A DNA stretch of 64,000 nt from Denitrificimonas halotolerans (GCF_034259425.1 NZ_JAXIVU010000002.1:231877-295876), one strand, 5' to 3'. Counted from the stretch's first letter, positions 9,070 to 18,345 are shown. The notes: generated by a model from the letters alone, not told the origin. Program-made: numbers and translations.

Positions 9070-9609
9070 CTATTGCTCAATGCTGGTTTTAGTGATGAGC
9101 ACCGGATAGTGTTTCACGCCAATATGTTTCGCTAAATCATCGCCAGGTATTGGTTGCAGCATCAGGTCTGGAGCTATCGTCTGCAGTTCGGCCATTGCTG
9201 CAGCGGTGGGTACATTCACAACAAGTCCTAGAGCATTAAGCTGTTTCAAAATGCTGGAGCGCTCTGAAAGCCATTGCGCAGAGAGCTTGTCGTAACCGAT
9301 CATGAAAACAGGTTGCACTAGCCCGCTAGCACTAAGAGTTCTGGACTGGACTGCACCTGGCGTAAGTTGGCTGGTTACTGGAAATGCCGAAAACTGTCCT
9401 GGCTTTTGTAGGCGTATATCAGGAAGCGGTTTCACAGTTTTCTCACCTGAATCAACGCTTAAAGAATCGTAGTAACGCAGCGCGGAAACACCGCCTCGTT
9501 GTATCACCAGAGGTTCTAGGCGTTCTGGAGTCTCTGGCGTGTTCGCTGTCGCAATTGTCGTCGAGGTGGCTGCAATACAGCTGGCTAGCAATAAAAATAA
9601 GCGCTTCAT
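9070..9609 (-). CDS. ICE protein (PFL_4695/TIGR03765 family)
   Basis: This 179-aa secreted protein has a signal peptide (MKRLFLLLASCIAATSTTIA) and a body containing ALRYYDSL and a C-terminal region (GDDLAKHIGVKHYPVLI) characteristic of the PFL_4695 family. It sits between the transglycosylase gene, with which it overlaps by 4 bp, and traD. The family is restricted to ICE transfer regions and its biochemical role is unknown; an export-apparatus role in the periplasm is inferred. Confidence 0.83.
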   Translation of the reverse strand: MKRLFLLLASCIAATSTTIATANTPETPERLEPLVIQRGGVSALRYYDSLSVDSGEKTVKPLPDIRLQKPGQFSAFPVTSQLTPGAVQSRTLSASGLVQPVFMIGYDKLSAQWLSERSSILKQLNALGLVVNVPTAAAMAELQTIAPDLMLQPIPGDDLAKHIGVKHYPVLITKTSIEQ

Positions 9610-10157
9610 TTCAGAGTCTCATGTGAGTGTTTTGGGTTTATGGCTGCTAGGCGGTGCTGTACTGAGTTTTGATAACGTGCAGCGATTGGACCGCCTGCTG
9701 GGTAGTGATACAGACCCGTGGCTGTCGCCCAGCTCCCTGAGTTGCTGTAATGGGTTCGCAGAAGTTTTGCAGCGACGTTGAGGTTTGCGTATGGATCTAG
9801 CCCGTCGCACGGAGTTCTAAATGCGTTTGGATTCCATCCGACATTGATCTGAGCAATACCCACGTCAATGTTTTTGGCATTGTGGGCCTTTAGTGCAATG
9901 TGCAGCGCTGTACATGCAGTCTGACGACTGTTGTAGTAATAGCTTTTCCCTGCCACATTTAATGTCCAAGGCCACGGACGATAACGACCTGATTTTTGTC
10001 GACGATTGGATTCTTGCGTAGCTACAGCATAAAGCACAGTAGGTGGAACTTGGTGTGCTGCAGCAATCAGCTGATATGCGCTGGGTATTGGTTCAGCACA
10101 GACTTGCTGTGTAACAACGCAGGCAAGACCGACAGCTAAATATCTATTTTTTGCCAT
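9606..10157 (-). CDS. Lytic transglycosylase of the conjugation apparatus
   Basis: A 183-aa protein with a signal peptide (about 1-21) and an SLT fold: catalytic Glu in ATQESN (E49), the motif VGIAQINVGWNP, and the ending YHYPAGGP. It should open the peptidoglycan to let the secretion channel through, as VirB1/PilT-like transglycosylases do. The start overlaps the end of the PFL_4693 gene and the stop overlaps the PFL_4695 gene, so it is co-translated within the PilL-TraD operon. Confidence 0.88.
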   Translation of the reverse strand: MAKNRYLAVGLACVVTQQVCAEPIPSAYQLIAAAHQVPPTVLYAVATQESNRRQKSGRYRPWPWTLNVAGKSYYYNSRQTACTALHIALKAHNAKNIDVGIAQINVGWNPNAFRTPCDGLDPYANLNVAAKLLRTHYSNSGSWATATGLYHYPAGGPIAARYQNSVQHRLAAINPKHSHETLK

Positions 10158-10900
10158 GCCTGACCGACTCTTTTGAAAGCAAGTGGAAGCTGTTCAGGCT
10201 TGACGGCAGCTTGACCAGTAACCAGTTTCAGCTCATTCTTATTATGATTAAGCGTCACCAGGCGACGCTGCACTTGTTGCGGCTCAATACCGATGCTTGC
10301 AGCCCATTCTCGTATTGCATCATCACTTGGAGCGTCGATCACGTACACGTCGACTCGTTTCTGACTACCAGCAAATTTGCTGACAACGGCACTACACAGT
10401 GTACAATCTAGGCTTACAAACAGTGTAACGGGGATCTCTTGCAGCCCACCTGAAGGCAGTTGGTGCTTGAGAAAATCAGGCGATGGTTGAGCCTCACCAA
10501 TCAAAACATTGCCAGGGAACTGCTCCTTAAACGCTTGGTTATAGGCTCGTTGGTATGCCAATTCACCCTCTACGCGATTAAATTCAGCAATAACTTGTAG
10601 CCTTGCATAACGCATACGTTCGACATCAGTTTTCGCTTCAACACCCAAAACAGTTAAAGGGTCTAGGCCTGGACTCCAGTATCCGCGCGGTCCCTCCATA
10701 AGGGTTTCATAACGCTTCCATTCATCTGCTTCAAGCCCCCAAGAGAGTGCCTTCTGGGCAGCGCTAAAACTCTGCTCAGTGTTAGATGTGTTACTACTTG
10801 CTGTCGTCTCCACCACATTGGTTTTATCAACTGTGGTTGATTGGGCTGAATGTAGGTTTGCTGAAAATATCACCCCGAGGGCAAGAACCAGTCGTTTCAT
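10136..10900 (-). CDS. ICE periplasmic protein with CxxC (PFL_4693/TIGR03759 family)
   Basis: This 254-aa exported protein (signal peptide about 1-19) has the motif SLDCTLCSAV, a CxxC pair in a thioredoxin-like setting, and the pattern WKRYETLMEGPRGYWSPGLDPL characteristic of the family. It may assist disulfide handling of transfer proteins; that is inference from the CxxC. It overlaps both the PilL-like gene upstream and the transglycosylase downstream. Confidence 0.83.
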   Translation of the reverse strand: MKRLVLALGVIFSANLHSAQSTTVDKTNVVETTASSNTSNTEQSFSAAQKALSWGLEADEWKRYETLMEGPRGYWSPGLDPLTVLGVEAKTDVERMRYARLQVIAEFNRVEGELAYQRAYNQAFKEQFPGNVLIGEAQPSPDFLKHQLPSGGLQEIPVTLFVSLDCTLCSAVVSKFAGSQKRVDVYVIDAPSDDAIREWAASIGIEPQQVQRRLVTLNHNKNELKLVTGQAAVKPEQLPLAFKRVGQAWQKIDI

Positions 10901-11463
10901 TTTTCTGCCTCATCAACTTGGGTGTTTGAGGGACGTTTGTGAGTGATGAGTCGGGCTTGCGTGTAATCAGGGCGGACTTTAAAGCACACGCCTCGACGAG
11001 CCTCATCGACTTCAACCTGATAAGCAGGGCCAGCTAGTACTTGCAAGGCATTGCGTAGTGTTATAGGACCAATATTTTGGTGGGCTTTTGGCAACGGGAG
11101 TTTGTACAGAGTATCAATTGCGTTACCTGGTGTAGCTGTACACAGGCTATAACCTGAACCTGCTGTTATCTGATTTAGAGCTGTCTTTACGTTGGTATGC
11201 GGATTAGTGGTCTGGAACTGAATAATTTGAGCCAAAAGATCGCGCTGTTCAGCGGATGGCCGGGTGCTCACAATGCGGTAACGGCCTTCTCGGATAACGG
11301 GTTCGGGCTCACTAAATGCGCCTTTGGGGTAAATATCTGGAGTGAGTTGCTCTGGGTTTTTGGCTCCCCCTGGGATATAGGTAACAGTTGATTGCGGTTG
11401 ATTACTGGCACAGCCGACAATAGTTAAGGCCACTCCGGTAAAGAAAATTATTTTGAGGTTCAT
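10897..11463 (-). CDS. PilL-like ICE lipoprotein (TIGR03748 type)
   Basis: A 188-aa lipoprotein with lipobox IVGCASN and a central region (YRIVSTRPSAEQRDLLAQI) typical of the PilL N-terminal family that heads the TraD operon in these ICEs. The C-terminal part (ITLRNALQVLAGPAYQV) resembles secretin-associated N-domains. The ATG at 11463 is used because GGAG lies 8 nt upstream; the open frame extends back to a GTG at 11472. Regulatory box copy 3 ends 61 bp upstream, marking the operon head. Confidence 0.82.
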   Translation of the reverse strand: MNLKIIFFTGVALTIVGCASNQPQSTVTYIPGGAKNPEQLTPDIYPKGAFSEPEPVIREGRYRIVSTRPSAEQRDLLAQIIQFQTTNPHTNVKTALNQITAGSGYSLCTATPGNAIDTLYKLPLPKAHQNIGPITLRNALQVLAGPAYQVEVDEARRGVCFKVRPDYTQARLITHKRPSNTQVDEAEK

Positions 11464-11524
11464 GCTAAGCACTCCGAATGATGGGAGTTTGCATGATGTC
11501 GTGTGAGTTCAAATAAATCAGAAA

Positions 11525-11552
11525 CAACCTGATATCCGAGTAAGCGGATTAA
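11525..11552 (-). promoter_or_regulatory. ICE regulon box, copy 3 (PilL-TraD operon)
   Basis: The plus strand reads CAACCTGA, 12 bases, CGGATTAA. It ends 61 bp upstream of the PilL-like start and is oriented like the other three copies relative to its gene. The left half-site differs from the consensus at two positions. Confidence 0.62.
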
Positions 11553-11563
11553 GTTTTTCGGAT

Positions 11564-11598
11564 AAAAAGCCGCGCATTTTGTAAATGTGCGGCTTTTT
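11564..11598 (-). terminator. Rho-independent terminator ending the cargo operon
   Basis: AAAGCCGC and GCGGCTTT flank a short loop and are followed by T runs on both strands. It lies directly after the stop of the 49-aa ORF, so it ends the cargo transcript before the PilL operon box. Confidence 0.8.
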
Positions 11599-11748
11599 TC
11601 ACTGGTGGAGTGCGGTTTTTAGGTAGGCTTCCGCGAATGGCTTGTTTTCTGAGTTATCGAAATTCAGAGCAATAATGTAGCTGGGCTCTTCCCCTGGAAT
11701 ATGCAGTATGGACACGCTAATTAAATCGATTTTACTGAACAGCGTCAT
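11599..11748 (-). CDS. 49-aa ORF ending the tetrapyrrole cargo operon
   Basis: An ATG at 11748 opens a 49-codon frame (starts MTLFSKIDLISVSILHIPGE, ends YLKTALHQ) that stops at the foot of a terminator. It is only 19 bp after the DUF2149 gene. No strong ribosome-binding site is visible. The sequence has a hydrophobic core (SYIIALNF) and no recognised domain. Support is positional: it fills the space between the cargo genes and the terminator in the same direction. It could be a real small subunit or a chance frame. Confidence 0.5.
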   Translation of the reverse strand: MTLFSKIDLISVSILHIPGEEPSYIIALNFDNSENKPFAEAYLKTALHQ

Positions 11749-11767
11749 ACGAACAAATATTCTATAT

Positions 11768-12076
11768 TTATGATTCAGGCACGTAAATTAAACGCCCGTC
11801 ATCCATTTTATACGTAACTCCAGCTTTGGCTCCTTGTCCCTGGCCAATTTCACCTGTCGACTCATACTGAGTAATTTCTTTACCCTCTTTAACAGTGATG
11901 CGCATATCAGCTTCTCCAGGGTTTTCAACCACCACAACATTCCCTTGCTTCAATGGATTCAGAGGGTTGGTGACGATAACGATCATTAAAATGCCAATAA
12001 TAACTAAAAAAAGATCGACTAAGTTCACCACTGAGACAATCGGATCTTCGGCATCATCGAGCTCTAAAAAGCGCAT
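11768..12076 (-). CDS. DUF2149 protein, ExbD-like (HmuV-type)
   Basis: This 102-aa protein has one N-terminal membrane helix with an Asp inside it (NLVDLFLVIIGILM), as in ExbD and TolR where that Asp carries protons, and a small periplasmic domain ending in DGRLIYVPES. I recognise DUF2149, the family of HmuV in Porphyromonas. With the MotA/TolQ protein it should form a proton-motive-force motor. The ATG at 12076 has AGGAG about 6 nt upstream; the frame overlaps the TolQ-like gene by 13 bp. Confidence 0.82.
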   Translation of the reverse strand: MRFLELDDAEDPIVSVVNLVDLFLVIIGILMIVIVTNPLNPLKQGNVVVVENPGEADMRITVKEGKEITQYESTGEIGQGQGAKAGVTYKMDDGRLIYVPES

Positions 12077-12552
12077 GCTGACTCCTGTGACAAGCATTCA
12101 AATTGGCGTAACTCTTGCAACAACCATCGTCGGCGGATGGTTAAAATAAAGAAGCTTATACTGGCACTCAATAAGGCTAAAATTACTGCACTAAAGGCCA
12201 CCACAAGGTTTTCACCCACGCCATCAATGTTGCTTTCAGTGAGCGCCAACATTGCAGGGCCCATGGGGATCATGGTCGCAATTAAACCCAGCATCGGGGT
12301 ACTGCGCGTGGTAATACGCAGCCACTCCAATTGCTTTAAAATAAACAGTTCCAAGTCATCGCTACTTCCTCCATGTTCTGCCTGCCAAGAGAGTAAGACT
12401 GAAGTGTAACGTTTTCGCTGGCGTAGCCATGCTTCCCATAAAAAAGCGCCTAGTGCAAAGAGCGCGTAGGTTAAAGATAAAATAATTAACAGTAATACTG
12501 GGTATAAAAACACATGGGACAGTTGATACATGCTCTGTTCTAGGGCATTCAT
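12064..12552 (-). CDS. MotA/TolQ/ExbB-type proton-channel protein (HmuU-type)
   Basis: A 162-aa protein has a membrane helix near 13-36, a basic cytoplasmic loop, and two more helices (about 85-103 and 119-145) with SxxMIPMGPAMLAL-like packing residues typical of MotA/TolQ/ExbB. It should work with the DUF2149 protein as a proton-driven energiser for the adjacent periplasmic chelatase or receptor. It overlaps the chelatase gene by 4 bp (ATGA) and DUF2149 by 13 bp, so the subunits are probably made in fixed ratio. Confidence 0.86.
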   Translation of the reverse strand: MNALEQSMYQLSHVFLYPVLLLIILSLTYALFALGAFLWEAWLRQRKRYTSVLLSWQAEHGGSSDDLELFILKQLEWLRITTRSTPMLGLIATMIPMGPAMLALTESNIDGVGENLVVAFSAVILALLSASISFFILTIRRRWLLQELRQFECLSQESACAF

Positions 12553-15500
12553 GATTTAGCACCTTGGCGTTGTTGGTTATTATAATGCTGGTACATGGCT
12601 CCTGCTGCGCAGACAGCGAGCAACAGCAGCCATATATAGCTCCATAAAGATGGGGTGGTAGGGTTTGATGGGGCAGGGATAGGTTCTAGTAGCTGTCCCG
12701 TAACGGTTTCGCCAGCTTGGCTGCTGCCTGGAGTGGTGGTGGGTGCAGTCAAACCAAATCCGAGCGCTAATTCATCGATAAAATCGCGAGTCAGTTGTGC
12801 GCCATTCGACTCTTCAGTGAGTTCTGTTAAGTCCTGCCAGCGCTCAACCAACTGTTGCTGAGTGAGTTCGTCGGCTGGCCAGTAGCCTTTACGAATCGCC
12901 TCAATTAAACGCTCGACGAGTTGGACTTGAGCACTGGGGTTATGCTGCTCAAACCATTCGTTAAGCTGTAAATCGCGCTTATCCATAACAAAGGTTTCAT
13001 GCAGTTCTTGCCATTGATCCGCACGCACCATATTTTGATTCATAGCTTGCCAGCCCCACACATTGTTAATGGTATCGAGTATTTCTAATGTGCCTGCATA
13101 GCCTTCTGCTTGCATTGCGGCAATCCATTGCCGATTTAAAAAGTGGCTGCGTAACTCATCAGCTAAAAATCGTTCTGCCTTGGTTATTTTGGGTTGAGTT
13201 TTACGTAAGTCCGCAATATATAAATCGGGGGCTTGCCCATCTATAAATTCAATAGCGCGAGATAAGCCTCCTAGAAACTCAAAAGGATGATCGGTCGAGA
13301 GAACACCGTTGAGCTCGGATGAGCGTGACATAATTGCTAGCTCAGTACCCTTAAGCTGCTGGGAAAATAAGTTGCCTTGTGTTGCCGCTAAAGCAACGCC
13401 CCAGTGCTGAGTTCCATAGGCGTACTGCATGCGTGATAAAAACTGTTCAGCTAAAACGCTATCGTCTTCCCACTCGGTTGAGGCCATCGCTAGCTTAGAG
13501 ACGCCTGTGCCGTAATCGCCGGGCTGATTGCTAAATAATCTGATCTGAGCCAGTTGTTTGGCTTGTTCCTTTTGCACACCGTTATCGAGCAATTGCTGCT
13601 CAATCAGTTTGCTGTGCTGTGCGATAGGGTTGTCATCTTCATCCAGTTGACTGAGGCGCTCAATGGCCCCAGCGAGTAGGTGCATAAAGCTATCAAATTG
13701 ATCTCGATACACACTGGTGACTTGGACTACGGCATCAATGCGCGGGCGACCTAATTGCTGGCGTGGAATAATATCTAAAGCGATAAGACGGCCACCTTGA
13801 TCCCAGCGTGGTTGCAGGCCTAAGGCATGTAAGATTTGGCTTTCTACCACACCTAAATGGCGTAAAGCCTCGGATGACCATAAGCTAAAGGCAATCTTCT
13901 TTGGAGTACTGCCAGAGTGCTGTTGTTGATGCTGTTTAAGCAGCTCCAGCAATGCTGTTCCCCCAGCCTTATATGCTGATTGTGTGGGGATTTTATCAGC
14001 TTCAAAAGCATAGATATTACGGCCACTGGGCACTTGTGGATTACGAACCGGATCGCCACCTGTTCCAGGCAAGACAAAACCGCCTGCTAAACCATTAAGT
14101 AAGGCTTGCAGCTCTTGTGGGTCTGAGAGATTTTCAAAGTTACTTGCACCGTCTTGCAGCAGTGTTAACAGGGCGGATGATGCATCTTGCGGTACGTTTT
14201 TATTTAAAATGTAGTCGGCTAATACTTGGTAGGGTCGCGACTCAGTGATCTGCTCAGCCTCAACTGCAAACACTTGCTGAGCATCAACCTCTAGAGTTGC
14301 ATAGTAGGGCCCGCCAAGTTGTTGCATCACAGTGGTTAGGCGGTTTTGGACTGAGGCAGGCTCACCAAAGGTGTGCAATCCCAAAGGAATAGCCTCTTGC
14401 GCTAACAGCTGTAAGTGATCATGCAATTGGGCTAAGAAGGCTGCAAATTCAGTGGTTAATTGACTCGTTTGCCACTGCATGTCCTGATGTAGATTGAGCT
14501 CAGTGACTAACGCAATTATTTTATTCTGCGTTTGTTGCTGTGCTGCACCGAGCTCTAATTGTTGATATTCCTCAATCAGCTGGTTTAAGTCACGCAACTC
14601 GTCATAGAGTCCGCCGGGCGCAAAGGGCGGGGTTTGATGGCTGATAGTCACCGCACGACCGCGGCGTTTAGCTTGAATGGCCTCGCCAATATTATCCTGA
14701 ATATAAGGGTAAAATACTGGGATATCGCCCACGGTTAAAAAGGGATAATCAGTCACTGAGAGCCCTCGATCTTTACCGGGCAACCATTCTTGTGTGCCAT
14801 GTGTACCTAAGTGAATAATGGCATTTATAGACTGCTGATTTAGATAGCGGTATGCCGCGAGGTAGATATGATCAGGCGGGACTTTTGTATCATGATAGAA
14901 CGCCTCTGGATCGCCGGCTCGCGATGGTTGCGGCAATAGAGTTAAATGCCCAAGATTAATCGCTGGAAATACAAACTGTAATTGACCATCAATCGAGTGC
15001 AGTGCCCAGTGCTTTTGTGCAGGCCCCCAGCGATTGACTAACGCACGCTGTTCGTCTTCGGGCAGCGTGGTTAAATATTGCTGGTAGTCTGCAAGTGGTA
15101 GGGTTTTCGCCAAACCTCGGTTGTACAAATCAGGCAAAGTTTCCGGGTGATAAACACCACTTAAAAGCTGTTGTGCAATGTCGATAAAATCCGTTTCACT
15201 CTGTGCTGTCACGGTATATCCGGCTTGGGTTAAAGCTTGCGTGATTTCTACTAGACTGCGGGGAACGTTTAAATGCGATGCGGCAATGTTTTTCTCACCC
15301 ATGGGGTGGTTCCAAAATAGCAGTGCGATTTTTTTATCGCTGTTGGGCAACTGCTGTAACTTAATCAGCTGATTGGCCTTGTGCAGCACGCTGTCAATCT
15401 GCGCAGCCATTAAGGTCACACGCCCATCTTCCACTGCAGCAGTCACCATCGGGTCACTGAGACCCCAGCTTTCTGTCACGCTTAAAAAAGGCGCCACAGT

Positions 15501-16391
15501 ACGAGCCGGTATACCTTGATCGGCTTGCAGCCATTGCTGCTCATTACCGTCACGGTAGGTTAGCGTTTGTAGCACAGGAATATTGAGCGCTGCGAATTCC
15601 TGCAAGCGCGCATTACCATTTTGCATATGCTGCATATTGATAAGTACGCGGGGTTTATGTTTAGCAAAAAAATCGGTTAAAACGGTCGCTTGTTCGCTAT
15701 CAAACCAGAAGACAACCGGTAACAATCCCTGCGCTTCGCTGCGCTGAATCAATTCATCGATGGCAGAGGTTTGCATGTCGCTGATTTGCTGCTCGTTAAT
15801 AGCAAAAGCCACCAGTGCACGGGGTGCTGTATACCGTTGCTCAGCCCAGGTAATGTAATCCTCTAACTCAGTAAAAAACTGCTCAGCTTGGGGATGATAA
15901 ATGCCTTGCAGTGGTATTTTTTTTGATTCGGACAAGGTCAGTACCGGCTGATTTTTACTGTGTTTAACTAGGCTGGCAAACAGTTGCTGCATATTCTCTA
16001 CACCGCCATAAGCATAGTAATCCAGCCAGAACTGAGCCAGCTCTTTAGGCAAACCATCGTATTGCGGACGCCCGCCACCCACTTGCATCCAAGGCTGCTG
16101 ACGCTGCCAAGCCATATCCGCTAGATACTCGGTTACCCGCTCTGAATCATTGGGCCGTGGGGTATCTAGGATGACTAAATCACTGCTGTTAAGCTGCTGC
16201 AACACCTGATTTTTTTGTGTATGGCTGTCAGGGCGCAGCACCTCCAGCTGGACATCTTGAGCAGTTGCGATAGCCCGCAACTGCTCGAACTTATGCTCCA
16301 GCACAAAAGCACTGGCCACGATGGTGACCTTTGGCGTGGCATAGGCCAGACCGCTGAGTACAGATAATCCAATCACTAACCAATAACGCAT
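12549..16391 (-). CDS. Periplasmic membrane-anchored CobN/HmuS-like tetrapyrrole chelatase
   Basis: This 1280-aa protein has a signal peptide (about 1-18, ending GLAYA), a CobN/BchH-type body with the family motif GTHGTQEWLPGKDRG and RNIYAFEADKIP, and a C-terminal helix (about 1243-1263) followed by a basic tail. Classical CobN is cytoplasmic and needs the CobS/CobT ATPase; none is present here, and this protein should face the periplasm. The signal peptide, anchor and neighbours match HmuS, reported to remove iron from heme in anaerobes. Heme versus cobalamin precursors cannot be decided from sequence. Start and stop overlap the flanking genes. Confidence 0.85.
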   Translation of the reverse strand: MRYWLVIGLSVLSGLAYATPKVTIVASAFVLEHKFEQLRAIATAQDVQLEVLRPDSHTQKNQVLQQLNSSDLVILDTPRPNDSERVTEYLADMAWQRQQPWMQVGGGRPQYDGLPKELAQFWLDYYAYGGVENMQQLFASLVKHSKNQPVLTLSESKKIPLQGIYHPQAEQFFTELEDYITWAEQRYTAPRALVAFAINEQQISDMQTSAIDELIQRSEAQGLLPVVFWFDSEQATVLTDFFAKHKPRVLINMQHMQNGNARLQEFAALNIPVLQTLTYRDGNEQQWLQADQGIPARTVAPFLSVTESWGLSDPMVTAAVEDGRVTLMAAQIDSVLHKANQLIKLQQLPNSDKKIALLFWNHPMGEKNIAASHLNVPRSLVEITQALTQAGYTVTAQSETDFIDIAQQLLSGVYHPETLPDLYNRGLAKTLPLADYQQYLTTLPEDEQRALVNRWGPAQKHWALHSIDGQLQFVFPAINLGHLTLLPQPSRAGDPEAFYHDTKVPPDHIYLAAYRYLNQQSINAIIHLGTHGTQEWLPGKDRGLSVTDYPFLTVGDIPVFYPYIQDNIGEAIQAKRRGRAVTISHQTPPFAPGGLYDELRDLNQLIEEYQQLELGAAQQQTQNKIIALVTELNLHQDMQWQTSQLTTEFAAFLAQLHDHLQLLAQEAIPLGLHTFGEPASVQNRLTTVMQQLGGPYYATLEVDAQQVFAVEAEQITESRPYQVLADYILNKNVPQDASSALLTLLQDGASNFENLSDPQELQALLNGLAGGFVLPGTGGDPVRNPQVPSGRNIYAFEADKIPTQSAYKAGGTALLELLKQHQQQHSGSTPKKIAFSLWSSEALRHLGVVESQILHALGLQPRWDQGGRLIALDIIPRQQLGRPRIDAVVQVTSVYRDQFDSFMHLLAGAIERLSQLDEDDNPIAQHSKLIEQQLLDNGVQKEQAKQLAQIRLFSNQPGDYGTGVSKLAMASTEWEDDSVLAEQFLSRMQYAYGTQHWGVALAATQGNLFSQQLKGTELAIMSRSSELNGVLSTDHPFEFLGGLSRAIEFIDGQAPDLYIADLRKTQPKITKAERFLADELRSHFLNRQWIAAMQAEGYAGTLEILDTINNVWGWQAMNQNMVRADQWQELHETFVMDKRDLQLNEWFEQHNPSAQVQLVERLIEAIRKGYWPADELTQQQLVERWQDLTELTEESNGAQLTRDFIDELALGFGLTAPTTTPGSSQAGETVTGQLLEPIPAPSNPTTPSLWSYIWLLLLAVCAAGAMYQHYNNQQRQGAKS

Positions 16392-18325
16392 TAGAAACCC
16401 ACCTGTATGCTGAGATGATAGCTGCGTCCTGGCTCGGTATAATCGAACTGTTCATTGCTGTTGCTTAAACGCTTATTGGATAAATTACTAATACCTGCTT
16501 GTACGCTGGTATTTTTTGACAATTGATAGTTCATATCCCAATGCAGTAAATGGTAGGAAGGTAACTCATATTGTTGATCAAGACTGCCGGTGAGTTGGCT
16601 GCCGATATATTCATGACGTAACTGATTATTGAGTTGCTCGGTTAATTGCCATTGCAGGGTGTTATTCAGGAGATGCCGTGAGCGATCGCTTAAACGGTGT
16701 TTGCCTGTTCTATTCTTGGCATCCAAATAGGTATAGTTGCCATGCCATTGCCAATCAGAGTGAAAGGCCCAGTTCATCTCTAACTCCAGTCCGCGAATCC
16801 GTGCTTGATCAATATTTTCATAAGTGCGTTGCTCACGTCCGCGTTGGCCGCAATTAGCAGTACAGCGCGTGTGAATCAAATCATTGAGCTGGTTTTCAAA
16901 AAGGGTTGTGCCAAAGGTAAAAGCGTCTTGCTGGTATTCCACTCCCCACTCATAGGTAGTATTGGTCTCTGGCTGTAGATCGGGGTTCCCATAAATCGTA
17001 AAACGCCCACCTCCGCCGATACTGTTATAGGAGGCCGACAGTTGTTTTAATGACGGTGCTTTATAGCCACGGCCGGCTCCGATACGCATTTGCCAGTCAG
17101 GGTTAAATTGATACATAAGGTAAGCGCGCGGACTATGTTCCCAACCAAAAGCTTCATGCTGGTCAAGGCGGCTGCCCAACGTAAGCGACCAATCTTGTGC
17201 CAGCTGCCACTCATCTTGTAGAAATACAGCACGGTGAATGGCTTGATCCTGTCCATGGCTATTCACCGAGAGATCTTCTAATTCTTCTTTACGCCATTCG
17301 CTGCCCACGGTTAAGCGATGCTGATAAAAAGGATCAAAGGTGATTTGCCCATCAACGACGCTGCCGATGATTTTTTGCGGATCGTTGGATTTTTGTCCTG
17401 CGCTGCGATGGTTCTCGCGTTGCAATTGATTACGATAGCCGCGAACTTGAGTGTGCCCCCAGGACCAGTCTTTATCATGAGTTAAGGACATTTGTTGACG
17501 CTTTAAGACATCTGTCGATTCATATTCTGAAATGACTTTGCCTGCCGTTATTGTATTACGCCAGCGTTCTTCACGACCTTGGCTGTAGTCAAAAGTTAGG
17601 TCTTGCGTTGGGTCTAATTGCCAGCGTAGCGCCATGCCTAAATGATGATTGTCGTTGCCTTCTAAATCAGATAAACGCTTATCTTTGCTGAATGGTGTTT
17701 CTTGCTGACGCTGCACTTCTCCGGTTAAGGAGAGACTCAACCGGTCAGGAATGAGGGCGCCACTGATATATCCATTAACCTGATGCTGCTGCCCACCGTG
17801 TTGTTCTGGACTTTGCCCCGCTAAACGTACTGTGCCAGCCCAGTCTTCGCTGGGTGCTTTAGTGATGATATTGACAATCCCACCTAAAGCTTCTGAACCG
17901 TACAGAGACGACATAGGACCGCGCACCACTTCAATACGCTCAATGGTGGCTAGGGGAATCCAGTTTAAATCAAAGTCAGAGTGTGCAATTGCGCCGGCTG
18001 AAGGATTAATGCGCTTACCATTGATCAGCACAAGGGTATGTTCACTGGGCATACCGCGTAAGCTGATCCCTCGGCGCGACATTCCTATGCCGCTGAATTG
18101 AGCACTTTTGACGCCACGCAGTGCGTCTTTTAAATCCTGTATGGGACGTTTTTGCAATGCTTGTTGTGTAATGACACTGACGCTGGCAGGCGCATTACTC
18201 AAGTCTTGCTCAGTTGCTGTAGCACTAATTACAACGGTACCTAGATCGGTTGTAGTGTTCGCAAATGCCCAGCCCGCCTGACACACCAATACTCCGCACA
18301 GTCCGATTCTCTTGAAACAATTCAT
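16391..18325 (-). CDS. TonB-dependent outer-membrane receptor (HmuR/BtuB-like)
   Basis: A 644-aa protein with a signal peptide (through about 22), a TonB box region (DLGTVVISATA), a plug domain (about 45-150; RGISLRGMPSEHTLVLINGK) and a 22-strand barrel ending in aromatic QVGF. The barrel contains GYKAP followed by NPDLQPET, the positions of the FRAP/YRAP and NPNL/NPDL boxes seen in heme receptors such as HmuR. These boxes are not exclusive to heme receptors. Its stop overlaps the chelatase start (TAATG). It is the first gene of the cargo operon. Confidence 0.88.
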   Translation of the reverse strand: MNCFKRIGLCGVLVCQAGWAFANTTTDLGTVVISATATEQDLSNAPASVSVITQQALQKRPIQDLKDALRGVKSAQFSGIGMSRRGISLRGMPSEHTLVLINGKRINPSAGAIAHSDFDLNWIPLATIERIEVVRGPMSSLYGSEALGGIVNIITKAPSEDWAGTVRLAGQSPEQHGGQQHQVNGYISGALIPDRLSLSLTGEVQRQQETPFSKDKRLSDLEGNDNHHLGMALRWQLDPTQDLTFDYSQGREERWRNTITAGKVISEYESTDVLKRQQMSLTHDKDWSWGHTQVRGYRNQLQRENHRSAGQKSNDPQKIIGSVVDGQITFDPFYQHRLTVGSEWRKEELEDLSVNSHGQDQAIHRAVFLQDEWQLAQDWSLTLGSRLDQHEAFGWEHSPRAYLMYQFNPDWQMRIGAGRGYKAPSLKQLSASYNSIGGGGRFTIYGNPDLQPETNTTYEWGVEYQQDAFTFGTTLFENQLNDLIHTRCTANCGQRGREQRTYENIDQARIRGLELEMNWAFHSDWQWHGNYTYLDAKNRTGKHRLSDRSRHLLNNTLQWQLTEQLNNQLRHEYIGSQLTGSLDQQYELPSYHLLHWDMNYQLSKNTSVQAGISNLSNKRLSNSNEQFDYTEPGRSYHLSIQVGF

Positions 18326-18345
18326 TATAAATATACTTATGTAAT

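Noticed and set aside
12549..16391. Classical cobaltochelatase CobN for aerobic B12 synthesis
   Set aside because: A signal peptide, C-terminal anchor and proton-channel neighbours are present and CobS/CobT or other cob genes are absent.
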